From Bacteroidales bacterium (lineage in GTDB: Bacteria > Bacteroidota > Bacteroidia > Bacteroidales > NBLH01), in NCBI GenBank assembly GCA_029933755.1, contig JAOZNO010000298.1, forward strand, positions 1-5,383: 5,383 bases of DNA. Direction: 5' to 3'. The position numbers and the translations under genes are program-made. Each line of letters starts with the position of its first letter. Positions within the stretch are counted from its first letter, which is position 1. A model generated the notes under the pieces. It saw only the letters and a program-made list of their open reading frames with translations. It ran no database searches and was not told where the DNA came from. Below are positions 4,599 to 5,383 of the stretch, piece by piece.

Positions 4599-5090
4599 TT
4601 AAAACGGCAAATCTTTATCGCTAGACGTGAAATTTGACATGTCAATATCATCATCTTCAATTTCAAAATCTTTGCAAGTGCAAAATTCTTCAGGAAACGG
4701 ACATGAATCCGGGTCATAAGTACAAAATTCAAAGTGATTGTTCCCCTGTGTAACATAAGTTGTTTTATGTTCAAGGTAATCAACTAATATTTTATATTTT
4801 ATCGTTTCGGGCAAACCATCAGGGAAATCAGGATAAAAATTAAATGCTTGCCATAGTTGTTCAAATTCAAGAACCAGTTTTTTTATTTGTTCCGGGTTTA
4901 GTTTTTCAACCGGCGGGAATTGCATTTTTTTCAACCCAAACAGGTTTCCCATTTCATACAGTTCGCCATAAAGGTATTCTTCTGCCCCACGTACAAATTC
5001 AAGTTCGGGTGGCAAGCTCATTTTTTGTGGGCGAGGACGGTTTTTTGCCTCCTGCATATCGCCTATTAATTGGTCTATGTATCGTTGCAT
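4599..5090 (-). CDS. Protein A: paralogue of protein B, Cys-cluster with SSB-like LPF tail, 163 aa
   Basis: Unknown family; paired with the protein at 3152-3655. The order is the same: MQRYIDQLIGD (1-11), a variable Pro/Arg/Lys linker (KNRPRPQK), the core FGLKKMQFPPVEKLNPEQ (51-68), a helix with LEFEQLWQAFNF, then FPDGLPETIKYKILVDYLEH. Next comes NHFEFCTYDPDSCPFPEEF with C123, C130, C137 and C139 (C-x6-C-x6-C-x-C). The acidic segment (EIEDDDID) and the terminal SSDKDLPF repeat the SSB-tip-like ending of B. No signal or membrane segment is present. The ATG at 5090 is supported by the shared start. Outside the first 11 residues the two proteins are strongly diverged, so the duplication is old or the N-terminus is under special constraint. 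It lies upstream of the pRiA4b ORF-3-like gene, separated by the inverted-repeat element and two interspersed repeats. The function is not known. Confidence 0.9.
   Translation of the reverse strand: MQRYIDQLIGDMQEAKNRPRPQKMSLPPELEFVRGAEEYLYGELYEMGNLFGLKKMQFPPVEKLNPEQIKKLVLEFEQLWQAFNFYPDFPDGLPETIKYKILVDYLEHKTTYVTQGNNHFEFCTYDPDSCPFPEEFCTCKDFEIEDDDIDMSNFTSSDKDLPF
5058..5090 (-). repeat. 33-nt direct repeat at the 5' end of the gene for protein A
   Basis: Second copy of the block at 3623-3655, 33 of 33 bases identical, beginning exactly at the start codon and ending at codon 11. See the finding on shared gene starts. Confidence 0.9.
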
Positions 5091-5194
5091 GGTGTTATGA
5101 ATTTAATATTTTGGTTTATTTTATCTGTAAATTGTATTAATATTTTTTATATTATAGCTGTAATTATTTGTGGTAATTTGCATAAATGCGTAAA

Positions 5195-5383
5195 TTAAAA
5201 TATTTGGGAATTTAAGAAGCCATCATTTTTAAATATTTTTTCATTTAGACCACCCTCTAAATTATAAATATCATCTTCTTCTATTGCTTTTTTTCGCAAC
5301 TTTAGATATTGAAAATATTTAAAATCAGAATGTTCTTCATTATATTCACAATACTCTCGTAATTCATCTGCCATTTTCTTATA
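5195..5383 (-). CDS. Unknown protein, C-terminal part or short complete ORF (open at right edge)
   Basis: The minus strand is open from the window edge to a TAA at 5197-5195 and encodes 62 residues: YKKMADELREYCEY, then NEEHSDFKYFQYLKLRKK, then AIEEDDIYNLEGG and a tail ending FLNSQIF. It is charged and helical at first, with no recognised domain. An internal ATG at 5374-5372 (MADELREY) could start a complete 59-aa protein, but the frame stays open through the edge, so the gene may be longer. It lies upstream of protein A on the same strand; the 104-bp gap between (5091-5194) is very AT-rich with no clear signal. Composition and co-orientation support coding. Confidence 0.6.
   Translation of the reverse strand, partial: YKKMADELREYCEYNEEHSDFKYFQYLKLRKKAIEEDDIYNLEGGLNEKIFKNDGFLNSQIF

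Noticed and set aside
4586..4783. Minus-strand 65-aa ORF inside protein A
   Set aside because: It overlaps protein A in another frame, while the paralogue confirms the other frame through the cysteine cluster and LPF end.
4844..5140. Plus-strand ORF of 98 aa opposite protein A
   Set aside because: It is wholly antisense to a gene supported by a paralogue, and runs into AT-rich intergenic DNA. It is a frame shadow.

Overview
The window is AT-rich, and every credible gene lies on the minus strand. Starts are preceded by A-rich leaders without a clear Shine-Dalgarno sequence. This, together with interspersed GATTTACA-type intergenic repeats and the protein types present, suggests a Bacteroidota (Bacteroidetes) chromosome in an accessory region. 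The phylum call is an inference from style and is not based on any search.

Layout in the direction of transcription (right to left). A gene is cut by the right edge (5383-5195). Next comes a 163-aa protein, here called A (5090-4599), followed by a 133-bp inverted-repeat element (4441-4573) and two interspersed repeats. A pRiA4b ORF-3-like (PF07929-type) gene follows (4307-3720). After it, 64 bp away, is a 167-aa protein, here called B (3655-3152), which is a diverged paralogue of A. A 465-aa acidic helical protein of unknown function follows (2977-1580), then a 168-bp imperfect palindrome (1278-1445). Two small unknown ORFs abut through a stop codon followed directly by ATG (1172-927 and 926-666). 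Three clustered interspersed repeats come next, and finally a complete cas4 gene (545-36) that ends inside another repeat copy at the left edge.

The securely recognised products are Cas4 (RecB-like nuclease with a cysteine cluster, used in CRISPR spacer acquisition) and the pRiA4b ORF-3-like protein. The most interesting unit is the A / pRiA4b ORF-3-like / B cassette. A and B share an N-terminus identical at the DNA level over 33 nt and a C-x6-C-x5/6-C-x-C cluster. They also share an acidic, low-complexity C-terminus ending in -[ED/KD]LPF, which looks like the SSB C-terminal docking tip. A plausible hypothesis is that A and B use this tail to bind the pocket that SSB partners use (RecQ, RecO, PriA, RecJ and others), placing the cassette near DNA repair, replication or defence.

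No CRISPR array, tRNA, rRNA or transposase gene is visible. No other cas gene lies in the roughly 4.8 kb upstream of cas4. Any cas1/cas2 partner would have to lie beyond the left edge.
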